Assembly: GCA_963832875.1 (NCBI GenBank)
Contig: CAWHWB010000013.1
Coordinates: 124,001-188,000 of the forward strand
Direction: 5' to 3'
Length of the DNA stretch: 64,000 bases
Origin: AP-15 sp963832875
GTDB taxonomy: Bacteria > Pseudomonadota > Alphaproteobacteria > ATCC43930 > CGMCC-115725
The notes beneath the pieces were generated by a model. The model was not told the origin of the DNA and searched no databases. It was given only the letters and a program-made list of their open reading frames with translations. Shown here in pieces: positions 26,168 through 33,904 of the stretch; positions within the stretch are counted from its first letter, which is position 1; each line of letters opens with the position of its first letter. A program made the translations under genes and the position numbers.

Positions 26168-27850
26168 CCCTGCGCCGGCAGCCGGATGCAAAAGCGCGCG
26201 CCGGAGATGGCGCCGTCGGCGTCCTTGCGGTTCTCGGCCCAGATCATTCCGCGGTGTGCCTCGACGATCTGCTTGGAGATCGACAGGCCGAGGCCGGAGT
26301 GGGTGCCGAATTTCTCGCCGGCCGGGCGCTCGGTGTAAAAGCGATCGAAGATCGCGGTCAATTTTTCGTCCGGAACGCCAGGCCCGCAATCATCGACGGT
26401 GACCAGGACCGCACGGCCGGCAGCCCGCGCGGTCAGGCGGATCTCGCCATGCGGCGGGCTGAACGACTCGGCGTTGGCGATGACGTTGAGAAAGACCTGC
26501 GACAACCGGGTCTCGATCCCGGCGACAATCAGCGGCCGGCCGCGCTCGGGCAGGTCGAGGATCAGCCGCGGGCGGTCCTCCGCCTGGGTCGCCTCGTGCA
26601 CATCGGTGAAGGCGTGCAGCATCGCGGCGATGTCGACCGGCGCCAGTTCGAGGCGGCTCAGTTCGGCGTCGAGGCGCGAGGCGTCGGAAATATCGGTGAT
26701 CAGCCGATCGAGCCGTTCGACGTCGTCGAGGATGATCGCCATCAACCGCCGCTGGTTCGCCGGGTCCTCGATCCGCACCGCGGTTTCGACGGCGCTCTTC
26801 AGCGAGCTCAGCGGGTTTTTGATCTCGTGAGCCACATCGGCGGCGAAGCGCTCGATCGCGCTCATCCGCTGCCACAGCGCATCGGTCATCTCCCGCAGCG
26901 AGCCGGAGAGGTCGCCGATCTCGTCGCCGCGCCGGGTGAAGTCGGGGATCTCGACCCGGGCGCGGCGGCCGCGGCCGCGCTCGGCCGCCGCGGCGAGGCG
27001 GCGGATCGGCCGCGCGATGGTGCCGGCAAGATAGAGCGAGAGCAGCACCGTGACCAGCAGCGCCACGCCGAAGATCCGCAACAGCTCGAGGCGCACGGTG
27101 CGCAGCTCCTGCTCGATTTCGCCGCTGCCGCTCGACAGCATCAGCGCACCCAATACCTCCTTGTAACGCTGCACCGGGATGGCGACGCTCAGCACCAGGC
27201 CGCCGGTTGCCGGATTGCTGCGGATCGCCTCGCCGGTTTCGCCGCGCAGCGCGCGCTCGACCTCGGCATAATCGGAAGCCCTGGGCGTCAGGCTCTCGCG
27301 ATAGACCGGATAGCGCTTGCGGCGCGGCAGCTTGTCGACGATCCAGTCATAGATCTTGTCGGCGGCGCCGAGGATCGGACTCGGGGGCCCGGGCGGCGGC
27401 AGTTTGAGCACTTGGATGGCATCGCCCGGCCCGCGCAGAATCCGGCTGTCGGCGATCAGTTCGCCCTTGAGGTCGAACAGCCGCGCCCGCGCCTTGGTCG
27501 GCTGGACCAGGCGGCGCATCATCTGACGGGCCAGATCGGGGAGCAGAACCTCGCCCTCGTCAGCCGAGTTCGAGGACCGCACCCTCGCCCAGCGCCGCGG
27601 CAAAGATCTCGCCCTGCATCTTCAAGGATTCGATCTGCTGCCCAACCAGGCTCGTTTGATACTTGCCGAGATAGAGGAAGCCGCCGGCCAACAGCGCCAG
27701 CGCCAGCACGTTGACGGCGAGGATCCGCAGGGTGAGCGGTGAGAACGGCCAGCGCCGCCCGGCGCCGCGTGACTGCCGGCGCCTGCGCCCGCCGCGCTCG
27801 GGCGGGGCGACCACACGCGGACCCGGATCGGCGGCCTCGTTTGCCGCCAT
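26164..27850 (-). CDS. chvG: Sensor histidine kinase ChvG/ExoS-type (one frameshift)
   Basis: Partner of the ChvI regulator. The N-terminal part (27850 to about 27565) has an Arg-rich cytoplasmic stretch and the first membrane helix FSPLTLRILAVNVLALALLAGG. A one-base insertion near 27565 moves the frame. The rest holds the periplasmic sensor, a second helix, HAMP (IARPIRRLAAAAERG), H-box AADVAHEIKNPLSSLK and ATPase G boxes DDCGPGVP and GLGLSISKQIV. Corrected length is about 560 residues. The start at ATG 27850 is uncertain; ATG 27917 inside chvI is an alternative. Confidence 0.88.
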
Positions 27851-27884
27851 CGCCAACGGCGGCGTCGCCGGCGCGGCGACCGTC

Positions 27885-28583
27885 TTAGCGGTCGCGGTAT
27901 CGGTAGCCGACGCCATAAAGGGTTTCGATCTGGGCGAAATCGCCGTCGACCGCTTTGAATTTCTTGCGCAGGCGCTTGATGTGGCTGTCAATGGTGCGGT
28001 CGTCTACGTAAATGTGCTCGCCATAGGCCGCGTCCATCAGCTGATCGCGGTTCTTGACGTGTCCGGGGCGATGCGCCAACGATTTGAGGATCAGGAACTC
28101 GGTCACCGTCAGCTCGACCGGTAGGGCGCTCCAAGTGCACAGATGGCGCGCCGGGTCGAGCGTCAGCCGGCCGCGCACAATCACCGGCTCGCCCTGGGGG
28201 TCGTCGCGCTCGCGCGCCAACTCGCCGCGCCGGATCAACGCCCGGATGCGCTCGATCAGCAGACGCTGCGAGAACGGCTTTTTGATGTAATCGTCGGCGC
28301 CCATGCGAAGGCCCAGGAGCTCGTCGACCTCGTCGTCCTTCGAGGTCAGGAAGATCACCGGGATATGGCTCTGCCGGCGCAGCTGCTCCAACAGCTCCAT
28401 GCCGTCCATGCGCGGCATCTTGATGTCGAGCACGGCGAGGTCGACCGGCTGTGCGCTCATCCCCCGGAGCGCCTCAGCCCCGTCGGCATAGCAGCGCACG
28501 GCAAAACCTTCGGCTTCGAGCGCGATCGACACCGAGGTCAGGATGTTGCGGTCGTCATCGACAAGAGCAATAGTGTTTGCCAC
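27885..28583 (-). CDS. chvI: Response regulator ChvI, OmpR family
   Basis: 232 residues. Receiver domain with D9-D11 cluster, phospho-acceptor Asp53 in AVLDIKMPRMDG and KKPFSQRLLIERI; the winged helix includes DRTIDSHIKRLRKKF and ends GVGYRYRDR. GTG 28583 starts at VANTIALVDDD, the family start, with a GGGGGUG-like Shine-Dalgarno upstream. In rhizobia the ChvG-ChvI pair controls envelope, exopolysaccharide and acid responses and lies beside hprK and pckA; here the same block is kept, with pckA 1.5 kb away. Confidence 0.93.
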   Translation of the reverse strand: MANTIALVDDDRNILTSVSIALEAEGFAVRCYADGAEALRGMSAQPVDLAVLDIKMPRMDGMELLEQLRRQSHIPVIFLTSKDDEVDELLGLRMGADDYIKKPFSQRLLIERIRALIRRGELARERDDPQGEPVIVRGRLTLDPARHLCTWSALPVELTVTEFLILKSLAHRPGHVKNRDQLMDAAYGEHIYVDDRTIDSHIKRLRKKFKAVDGDFAQIETLYGVGYRYRDR

Positions 28584-28739
28584 GGTGATGCACCCCCCAT
28601 TAATCTTGCAGCAAGGCGGACCGTCGCTAGAGCCGCTGCTGTCGCGATTAAATATGGCCATTTGCCGGCGAAGACAAACCCGCGCCAGCGGATATGATGC
28701 GCCAAGCTCAACTATTGCCGCAATGTCGCCGGCACTGGC

Positions 28740-28889
28740 TCACTTATAGCGGGTCCCGAGACCCGCTTGCGCGACCGAGTTGGACCGCGCGCTCAGCAAC
28801 GCACCAATCGAGATGCCCGGCTCGAGCATAGCGCACGAGTTCATCAGCCAGATCACCGCGCAGCTATCAAGCAGCGCGGGTCGGGCCAA
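28740..28889 (-). pseudogene. PIN-domain (VapC-like) toxin, truncated remnant
   Basis: Starts at TTG 28889, two bases after the antitoxin stop, and reads LARPALLDSCAVIWLMN, the first strand and helix of PIN toxins with the first catalytic Asp. After about 17 residues the similarity stops, and the frame ends at 49 residues rather than about 130. The remaining acidic residues of the PIN active site are missing, so it should be inactive. A deletion joined the toxin start to unrelated sequence. Confidence 0.6.
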
Positions 28890-28891
28890 AG

Positions 28892-29149
28892 TCAGCGATC
28901 GACTTCCCAGAGGTCGCCGGTTCCTTGGGTCAGATCGGTGTCGGGCGAAACTGTGACCGTCCCGCGCAACGCCCGCCAAAGCGGCGCCGGAGAGCCATCC
29001 ACCGGAACAATCGCAGCCACCAACCGATACTGCTTGGTCGGCAAGACGCGGCTCGCCTTGCCCCGCGCCACCTCATCGATCGGCGCCAGGCAGTGTGCCT
29101 TAAAGGCGGTAACTCCGATCGACACTCCGTCGCCATCGTTGGCCGCCAT
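28892..29149 (-). CDS. Type II antitoxin, Phd/YefM family
   Basis: 85 residues. The segment VSIGVTAFKAHCLAPIDEVARGKASRVL, then LVAAIVPVDG and a C-terminal GTVTVSPDTDLTQGTGDLWE, matches Phd/YefM antitoxins that accompany VapC toxins. The N-terminal half should bind DNA and autoregulate, while the C-terminal half wraps the toxin. It sits immediately upstream of the truncated toxin remnant. A short linker replaces part of the usual hydrophobic strand, so its function may be decaying too. Confidence 0.75.
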   Translation of the reverse strand: MAANDGDGVSIGVTAFKAHCLAPIDEVARGKASRVLPTKQYRLVAAIVPVDGSPAPLWRALRGTVTVSPDTDLTQGTGDLWEVDR

Positions 29150-29277
29150 CGAACTCTTTCCTAATCGTCTAGAATAACCGGGTCATCTCATGGGCCGCAA
29201 GCTGGAACCGGGCGAGCGCCCAAAGAACCAACGCCGACCTCGCGCTTGACGCGGCGGCGGCGCTGCCGCTCACTCGG

Positions 29278-30018
29278 ATGATGAGCGAACCGGGCCAGAA
29301 CGATGATTTTGCCGCGTTTGCCCGGCGGCTGATGCGCGACTGCGGCCGGGCGGCGCTCGCCACCAGCCTGCGCGGCGCACCCTATGCCTCTCTGGTCCTG
29401 GTCGCCGCCGATCTCGACGCGAGCCCGCTGCTGCTGCTTTCCGACCTCGCCCAGCACAGCCGCAACATCGCCTTCGATCCGAGGGTATCGCTGCTGCTCG
29501 ACGCCACCGAAGGCCACCCCGAGCTGCTCGCCGGGCCGCGGCTGACCGTGCTCGGGCGGGCCGAGGCGACCGCGGACCAACGTATGCGGGCACGTTTTGC
29601 CGCACGCCACCCGTCGAGCGCGCGCTACGCCGGGTTTGCCGATTTTCGGCTCTACCGGGTCGCGGTCGAGCGCGGACACTTGGTCGCCGGCTTCGGCCGG
29701 ATCGAGTGGATCGACGGCCGCGATCTGCTGTCGGCAAGCGAGGCTGACGCCTTTGTCGCGGCCGAGGCGGAGATGCTGCGGCAGATCGACCACGGCCGCG
29801 ACGGAACCGCGGATTTGTTGGCGCAGGCCCTGCTCGGCCGCACCGGCGGCGGATGGCACATCAGCGGGATCGATCCAGACGGCGTCGATTTGCGCCGCGA
29901 CGACGAAACCGTCCGGCTCGATTTTGCCGCTACGGTCGCAACGCCGGAGGCGGCGCGCGGCGTGCTGAGCCGTCTCGCGGATGAGGCACGGAAAGCGCGC
30001 GCGATAGGCGAACTTTGA
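29278..30018 (+). CDS. HugZ-like heme utilisation / pyridoxamine-phosphate-oxidase-fold protein
   Basis: 246 residues. The N-terminal split-barrel (about 15-150) starts AARRLMRDCGRAALATSL and contains LVLVAADLDASPLLLLSDLAQHSRNI, typical of the HugZ flavin-barrel group. The C-terminal DUF2470 domain contains MLRQIDHGRDGTADLLAQALLG, ending in ARGVLSRLADEAR. Members bind heme or flavin; the exact reaction here is not known. It is the first gene on the plus strand before pckA, with a 108-base gap. Confidence 0.85.
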   Translation: MMSEPGQNDDFAAFARRLMRDCGRAALATSLRGAPYASLVLVAADLDASPLLLLSDLAQHSRNIAFDPRVSLLLDATEGHPELLAGPRLTVLGRAEATADQRMRARFAARHPSSARYAGFADFRLYRVAVERGHLVAGFGRIEWIDGRDLLSASEADAFVAAEAEMLRQIDHGRDGTADLLAQALLGRTGGGWHISGIDPDGVDLRRDDETVRLDFAATVATPEAARGVLSRLADEARKARAIGEL

Positions 30019-30126
30019 CAGGGATCGGCCGTCCGTGGTACGCGCCGGCAGAACCCGTGCCGCGGACGCGCGCGCTCCGCAGGGCGGGCTGCAAGAGGAG
30101 GAGCGTCGAATGAAGAAGGCGATCCG

Positions 30127-31728
30127 ATGACCGGGGCCAAGAGCCAGTTCGGGCTCGACCGGCAGGGCATGCATCATCTCGGCACCGTGCATTGGAACGC
30201 GCCGATGCCGGTACTCTACGAGCACGCGGTGCGTCGGGGCGAAGGGACGGTGGTCGCCGGCGGCAGCTTTTCGGTCAACACCGGCGCCTTTACCGGGCGC
30301 ACCCCGCGCGACAAGTACATCGTCGAGGAGCCTGGCACCAAGGATACGGTGTGGTGGGGCAAGATCAACCAGCCGGTCGCCCCCGAGTGCTTCGACAGCC
30401 TGCACCAGCGCATGCTGGCTTATATGCAGGGGCGCGAGCTGTTCGTTCAGGACCTCCATGCCGGCGCCGATCCGGCCTGGCGCCTGCCGGTGCGGGTGGT
30501 GACCGACAGCGCCTGGCACAGCCTCTTCTCGCGCAACATGTTCATCCGCCCGCCGGCCGGGGAGCTGGCGGCGTTCGAGCCGGCCTTCACGATCCTGCAC
30601 GCGCCCGATTTCCGCGCGATCCCGGATGTCGACGGGATCAATTCCGAGGTGTTTATCTTTGTCAATTTCGCGCGCGGGCTGGTGCTGATCGGCGGCACCC
30701 GATATGCCGGCGAGATCAAGAAATCGGTGTTCGGCTATCTCAATTTCGTGTTGCCGGCGCGAGGCGTATTGCCGATGCACGCCTCGGCCAATGTCGGTCC
30801 CAGCGGTGACGCCGCGATCTTTTTCGGGCTCTCCGGCACCGGCAAGACGACGTTGTCGGCCGACAATTCGCGCACCCTGATCGGCGATGACGAGCACGGC
30901 TGGAGCGACAACGGCATCTTCAATTTCGAAGGCGGCTGCTATGCCAAGGTGATCAATTTGTCGCCGACCGCCGAGCCCGAGATCTATGCGACGATCGGCC
31001 GCTTCGGCACGGTCCTCGAAAACGTCGTGCTCGACCCGACGACGCGGATTCCCGATGTCGACGACGACAGCCTGACCGAGAACACGCGGGCCTGCTATCC
31101 GATCGACTTCATCCCCAACGCCGACCCGAAGGGGCTGGGGCCGCATCCGACCAACGTCGTAATGCTGACCGCGGACGCGTTTGGGGTCATGCCGCCGATC
31201 GCCAAATTGACCGCCGAGCAGGCGATGTACCATTTTCTTTCGGGCTACACGGCACGGGTCGCCGGCACCGAGAAGGGCCTCGGCAACGCCCCCGAGGCGA
31301 CGTTTTCGACCTGCTTCGGGGCGCCGTTTATGCCGCGCCACCCGGCGGTCTACGCCAAGCTCTTGGGTGCGCGCATCAAGGAGCATGGGGCGCAGTGCTG
31401 GCTGGTCAACACCGGCTGGTCGGGCGGCACCTACGGGGTGGGCCGGCGCATGCCGATCGCCTACACGCGGGCATTGCTGCGCGCCGCCCTCGACGGCCGG
31501 CTCGCCGACGCGCCGGTACGGCGTGAGCCGAATTTCGGGCTGCTGGTGCCCGAGGCCTGCCCAGAAGTGCCGAACGAGGTGCTCGACCCGCGCGGCACCT
31601 GGTCCGACAGGGCCGCCTATGACGAGACCGCGCGCGAGTTGACCCATCGCTTCGAAGCGAACTTCAAGGAATTCGAGCCCTTCGTCGGCGACGAGGTCAA
31701 GGAGGCCGCCATTCACCCTGCGGTCTAA
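30127..31728 (+). CDS. pckA: Phosphoenolpyruvate carboxykinase (ATP)
   Basis: 533-residue gluconeogenic enzyme that converts oxaloacetate and ATP to PEP. Family motifs are intact: TGRTPRDKYIV near residue 56, the kinase-1a loop GLSGTGKTTLSAD, the kinase-2 segment IGDDEHGWSD and a GGCYAKVI substrate site. The start ATG 30127 overlaps a six-codon open frame that has the stronger Shine-Dalgarno (see findings). The nearby ChvI/ChvG block is the usual neighbour of pckA in Alphaproteobacteria. Supplies PEP that also feeds enzyme I of the PTS. Confidence 0.96.
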   Translation: MTGAKSQFGLDRQGMHHLGTVHWNAPMPVLYEHAVRRGEGTVVAGGSFSVNTGAFTGRTPRDKYIVEEPGTKDTVWWGKINQPVAPECFDSLHQRMLAYMQGRELFVQDLHAGADPAWRLPVRVVTDSAWHSLFSRNMFIRPPAGELAAFEPAFTILHAPDFRAIPDVDGINSEVFIFVNFARGLVLIGGTRYAGEIKKSVFGYLNFVLPARGVLPMHASANVGPSGDAAIFFGLSGTGKTTLSADNSRTLIGDDEHGWSDNGIFNFEGGCYAKVINLSPTAEPEIYATIGRFGTVLENVVLDPTTRIPDVDDDSLTENTRACYPIDFIPNADPKGLGPHPTNVVMLTADAFGVMPPIAKLTAEQAMYHFLSGYTARVAGTEKGLGNAPEATFSTCFGAPFMPRHPAVYAKLLGARIKEHGAQCWLVNTGWSGGTYGVGRRMPIAYTRALLRAALDGRLADAPVRREPNFGLLVPEACPEVPNEVLDPRGTWSDRAAYDETARELTHRFEANFKEFEPFVGDEVKEAAIHPAV

Positions 31729-31825
31729 CGCGTCGCTGAGGGAGATTGCCCATCCCCTGTGCTGGTGAGCAGCGGCAACGAGGGGGACGAGGCGAACGCG
31801 CGGCGAACCAGGGCTATGACGCCGG

Positions 31826-32063
31826 CTAACCGGCTCGGATCGGAGCGACGTCGGGGATCAGGTCGCTGTCGAGGGTGCGCTTGGCGAGCGGCAGATCGAT
31901 GTCTTTTTCCCAGGCGGCAACGAGGACCGTCGCGACGCAATTGCCGATCAGGTTGATCTGGAACGCAGCGCTGAAAACTTGAGGCCGTCGCAAAATTCGG
32001 GGTTGCGACGCCACCAAGCACGATCCTTAACGACAGCCCGGCGATCACTTGCACAAACCGCAA
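31826..32063 (-). pseudogene. dctA: C4-dicarboxylate transporter DctA, internally deleted remnant
   Basis: The 3' part (31826 to about 31985) reads INLIGNCVATVLVAAWEKDIDL, the highly conserved last helix and cytoplasmic end of DctA, and terminates with a normal stop. The 5' part (about 31990-32063), in another frame, reads FVQVIAGLSLRIVLG, resembling the first DctA helix. Roughly 350-400 central codons are absent, so it cannot transport. The 3' match is firm; the 5' match is weaker. Confidence 0.5.
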
Positions 32064-32278
32064 TCGGAGGCCGGCGGCTCGGTCGGAAACATCGTAACAA
32101 AGGACATCGCGGTTGCTCCTGAGGATCTGCCCGGCTCGTCGCCTTCCGGTGGAGCTGATGGTCCCGTTCTTGCGCAGAATCGTTGGCGCCCTACCGGCGA
32201 TCCGGCGTCAGCCATACCCCGACGATGCGTCGGCGACACGCCGGGTGCGATCGAACCGGCGATAAATTCATGAAAGCT

Positions 32279-32333
32279 CACGCATATACAGCGTGCGTGT
32301 TTATTGACGGATAACGGCCTACGGGTGTAAGGA
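32279..32333 (+). promoter_or_regulatory. Candidate promoter and operator of the glycine-zipper gene
   Basis: A perfect six-base inverted repeat CACGCA/TGCGTG with a nine-base spacer lies at 32279-32299. TTGACG follows at 32304-32309 as a -35 match, with a TAAGGA-like -10 about 18 bases later. The gene starts at 32394 with a strong GGAGG. The palindrome just upstream of the -35 is placed like an activator or repressor site. No experimental support. Confidence 0.4.
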
Positions 32334-32393
32334 TACCGTAAGGATGGTCCACGGTCGCGCTTTGCGGCGCGTCCGACGACATGGAGGTAAAAG

Positions 32394-33020
32394 ATGGCTT
32401 ATGGCTCTTCACCGCATCAACGCGCTTCCGATGCCAGCACCGAGATCGAGCATCAGAAACCAGCCGATACGGTGCTGCAGATTCCCAGCCATAGCACCTA
32501 TCGCAATCTGGCCATCTCCGCGGGCGATCTGCGCGCTGGAGTGTTGAGCGAAGTCGCCCGCGTATTAAAGCAGAGTGGCGGAAACCCGCTTGAAGCTTTA
32601 AGGCACGGCCTTGTACGCCTTCACGCCCAAGGACTGATTAAGGTAAGCGAGGTAGAGGTGCTGGAAAAAGTCTGCGAAGCCGTGTATGCTGTCCAGACCG
32701 GAAAAAGAAATGAAGACGGCGCCTTCTCCGAGATACGGTCGATCTATCAAACCTTGGTTGCGCAGATGGATACAAGTCCGTTTGCACTGGTGCTGGCCGG
32801 GATTGCAGCGGGGGCGCGCCCAGTTTTGGCGGCGACGGAACAATCCGATACGGCCGTGGCGCCCGCCGCTTCTCGCAGCAACACGATAGATGCGGGCATA
32901 CTTGGCGGCATTATCGCGGGAGGGATTGTCGGCGGAGCGATCGGCGGGTTCGGCGGCGCAATTATTGGTGGAATAGTCGGCGGAATCGCCGGCGGCGTTG
33001 GCACCGCATGCGCCACTTGA
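32394..33020 (+). CDS. Unknown protein with C-terminal glycine-zipper
   Basis: 208 residues with a strong GGAGGTAA ribosome-binding site six bases before ATG 32394. Residues 40-120 are a soluble helical part (SAGDLRAGVLSEVARVLKQ, then VSEVEVLEKVCEAVY). An Ala/Ser/Thr linker leads to a C-terminal stretch of about 40 residues built of repeated GGII/GGIV/GGAIG units, ending GTACAT. Such GxxxG zippers insert into or oligomerise in membranes and occur in outer-membrane proteins and bacteriocins. No known family is recognised. Lower GC than its neighbours. Flanked by its own promoter and terminator hairpin. Confidence 0.7.
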   Translation: MAYGSSPHQRASDASTEIEHQKPADTVLQIPSHSTYRNLAISAGDLRAGVLSEVARVLKQSGGNPLEALRHGLVRLHAQGLIKVSEVEVLEKVCEAVYAVQTGKRNEDGAFSEIRSIYQTLVAQMDTSPFALVLAGIAAGARPVLAATEQSDTAVAPAASRSNTIDAGILGGIIAGGIVGGAIGGFGGAIIGGIVGGIAGGVGTACAT

Positions 33021-33037
33021 CTTCCCGGGGGAAGTCA
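33018..33037 (+). terminator. Hairpin overlapping the stop of the glycine-zipper gene
   Basis: Perfect nine-base inverted repeat TGACTTCCC / GGGAAGTCA with a two-base centre, starting exactly at the TGA stop. It is GC-rich at the tip and followed by CTTAAC rather than a T run. It could act as a terminator or mRNA-stabilising hairpin. Confidence 0.5.
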
Positions 33038-33256
33038 CTTAACGAACCTATGAATTCGATCTGCAGAAAGGCCCCGTGCCGCTCCCTCAATACGGCTAAC
33101 GCCGCCAGCTTGTTGCCGCTCGAAGCCTGACCGAAGCCTTGCGGATTCTGATCGAACGAGCGGGCGCATCGCGTCTTTTGTAACCGAATTAGGGAAGCCC
33201 CGGGCGTGGTCGGGGGCCGGAACGCCGCAGAGAACGACGGCGCTTTCTTGCTGCGG

Positions 33257-33838
33257 ATGCCGGGTGGAATGAGCGTGCTGACGATCGCCGAGGCGCAGAG
33301 GCGGACCGAAGCGTTTCTGACCGGGCAGATGCTCGAAGCGCTGCGCGCGGTCGAATACGAGCTGCCGAGTTTTGACGAGGCGCCGCGCCAGGTGGACCTG
33401 GCCGAGGTCGCGCGCGCCGGGGTTGAGATCCGTCATGTCCGCGGCGCGTCGGATGCCACTTACCTGGTGCGGGCGTTCGGCGACGAATTGCTGATGCAAT
33501 TGCAGCTTAACGTGCACCGGCTGGTGGTCGTCTATCGAGTGCCGGCGCTCGAGGCGCTCGATGCCGCGACTCTGGCGGTGCGGCTGGAGCGCTGGCGCAT
33601 CGGCGCCGAGCATGCCGGCTGGAAATTCGGCTGGCGCGACGCGCCGGTCGCCGGCGACACCGGCCGGCGCTATGTCGAGACCTATTGCTATGCCTTTGCC
33701 GGCACCGATTTCCTCGAAGACGAGCCGCAACAGCTCTACTGGCGCACCGACATCGTGCAGATGACGCGCTATTACATGATCGAGGCGCAGCGCTGCGGCG
33801 TGCGCCTGTCACCGCGCCACGCCGGGTTTCCGGTGTAG
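33257..33838 (+). CDS. Conserved-looking hypothetical protein
   Basis: About 193 residues from ATG 33257; ATG 33269 or an upstream codon at 33206 is also possible because no clear Shine-Dalgarno is seen. The protein is soluble and mixed alpha/beta, with no signal peptide, membrane helix or recognised motif. Codon third positions are strongly GC-biased, as in real genes here. It ends 66 bases before the dehalogenase-like gene on the same strand. Function is unknown. Confidence 0.65.
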   Translation: MPGGMSVLTIAEAQRRTEAFLTGQMLEALRAVEYELPSFDEAPRQVDLAEVARAGVEIRHVRGASDATYLVRAFGDELLMQLQLNVHRLVVVYRVPALEALDAATLAVRLERWRIGAEHAGWKFGWRDAPVAGDTGRRYVETYCYAFAGTDFLEDEPQQLYWRTDIVQMTRYYMIEAQRCGVRLSPRHAGFPV

Positions 33839-33904
33839 AGTTTTGGTCCGGCGCGGTCGAGCGGCGTCCGCCGGCGAGCCTGGAAGGCCGATACGGAGGT
33901 CGAC

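Larger units (their letters stand above)
31729..32393. other. Intergenic region with dctA remnant and promoter of the glycine-zipper gene
   Basis: 665 bases between pckA and the next gene. The middle (31826-32063) is a broken dicarboxylate-transporter remnant on the minus strand. The right part (32279-32333) carries a palindrome and a promoter-like sequence. The rest shows no conserved coding sequence. Confidence 0.55.

Noticed and set aside
26254..27714. 486-codon plus-strand frame opposite chvG
   Set aside because: Antisense shadow of a kinase gene whose H and ATPase boxes are clear on the minus strand.
29188..31716. Very long minus-strand open frame (842 codons) opposite hugZ and pckA
   Set aside because: It mirrors the two real plus-strand genes in a GC-rich shadow frame. 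It has no conserved domain, and both sense genes are well conserved.
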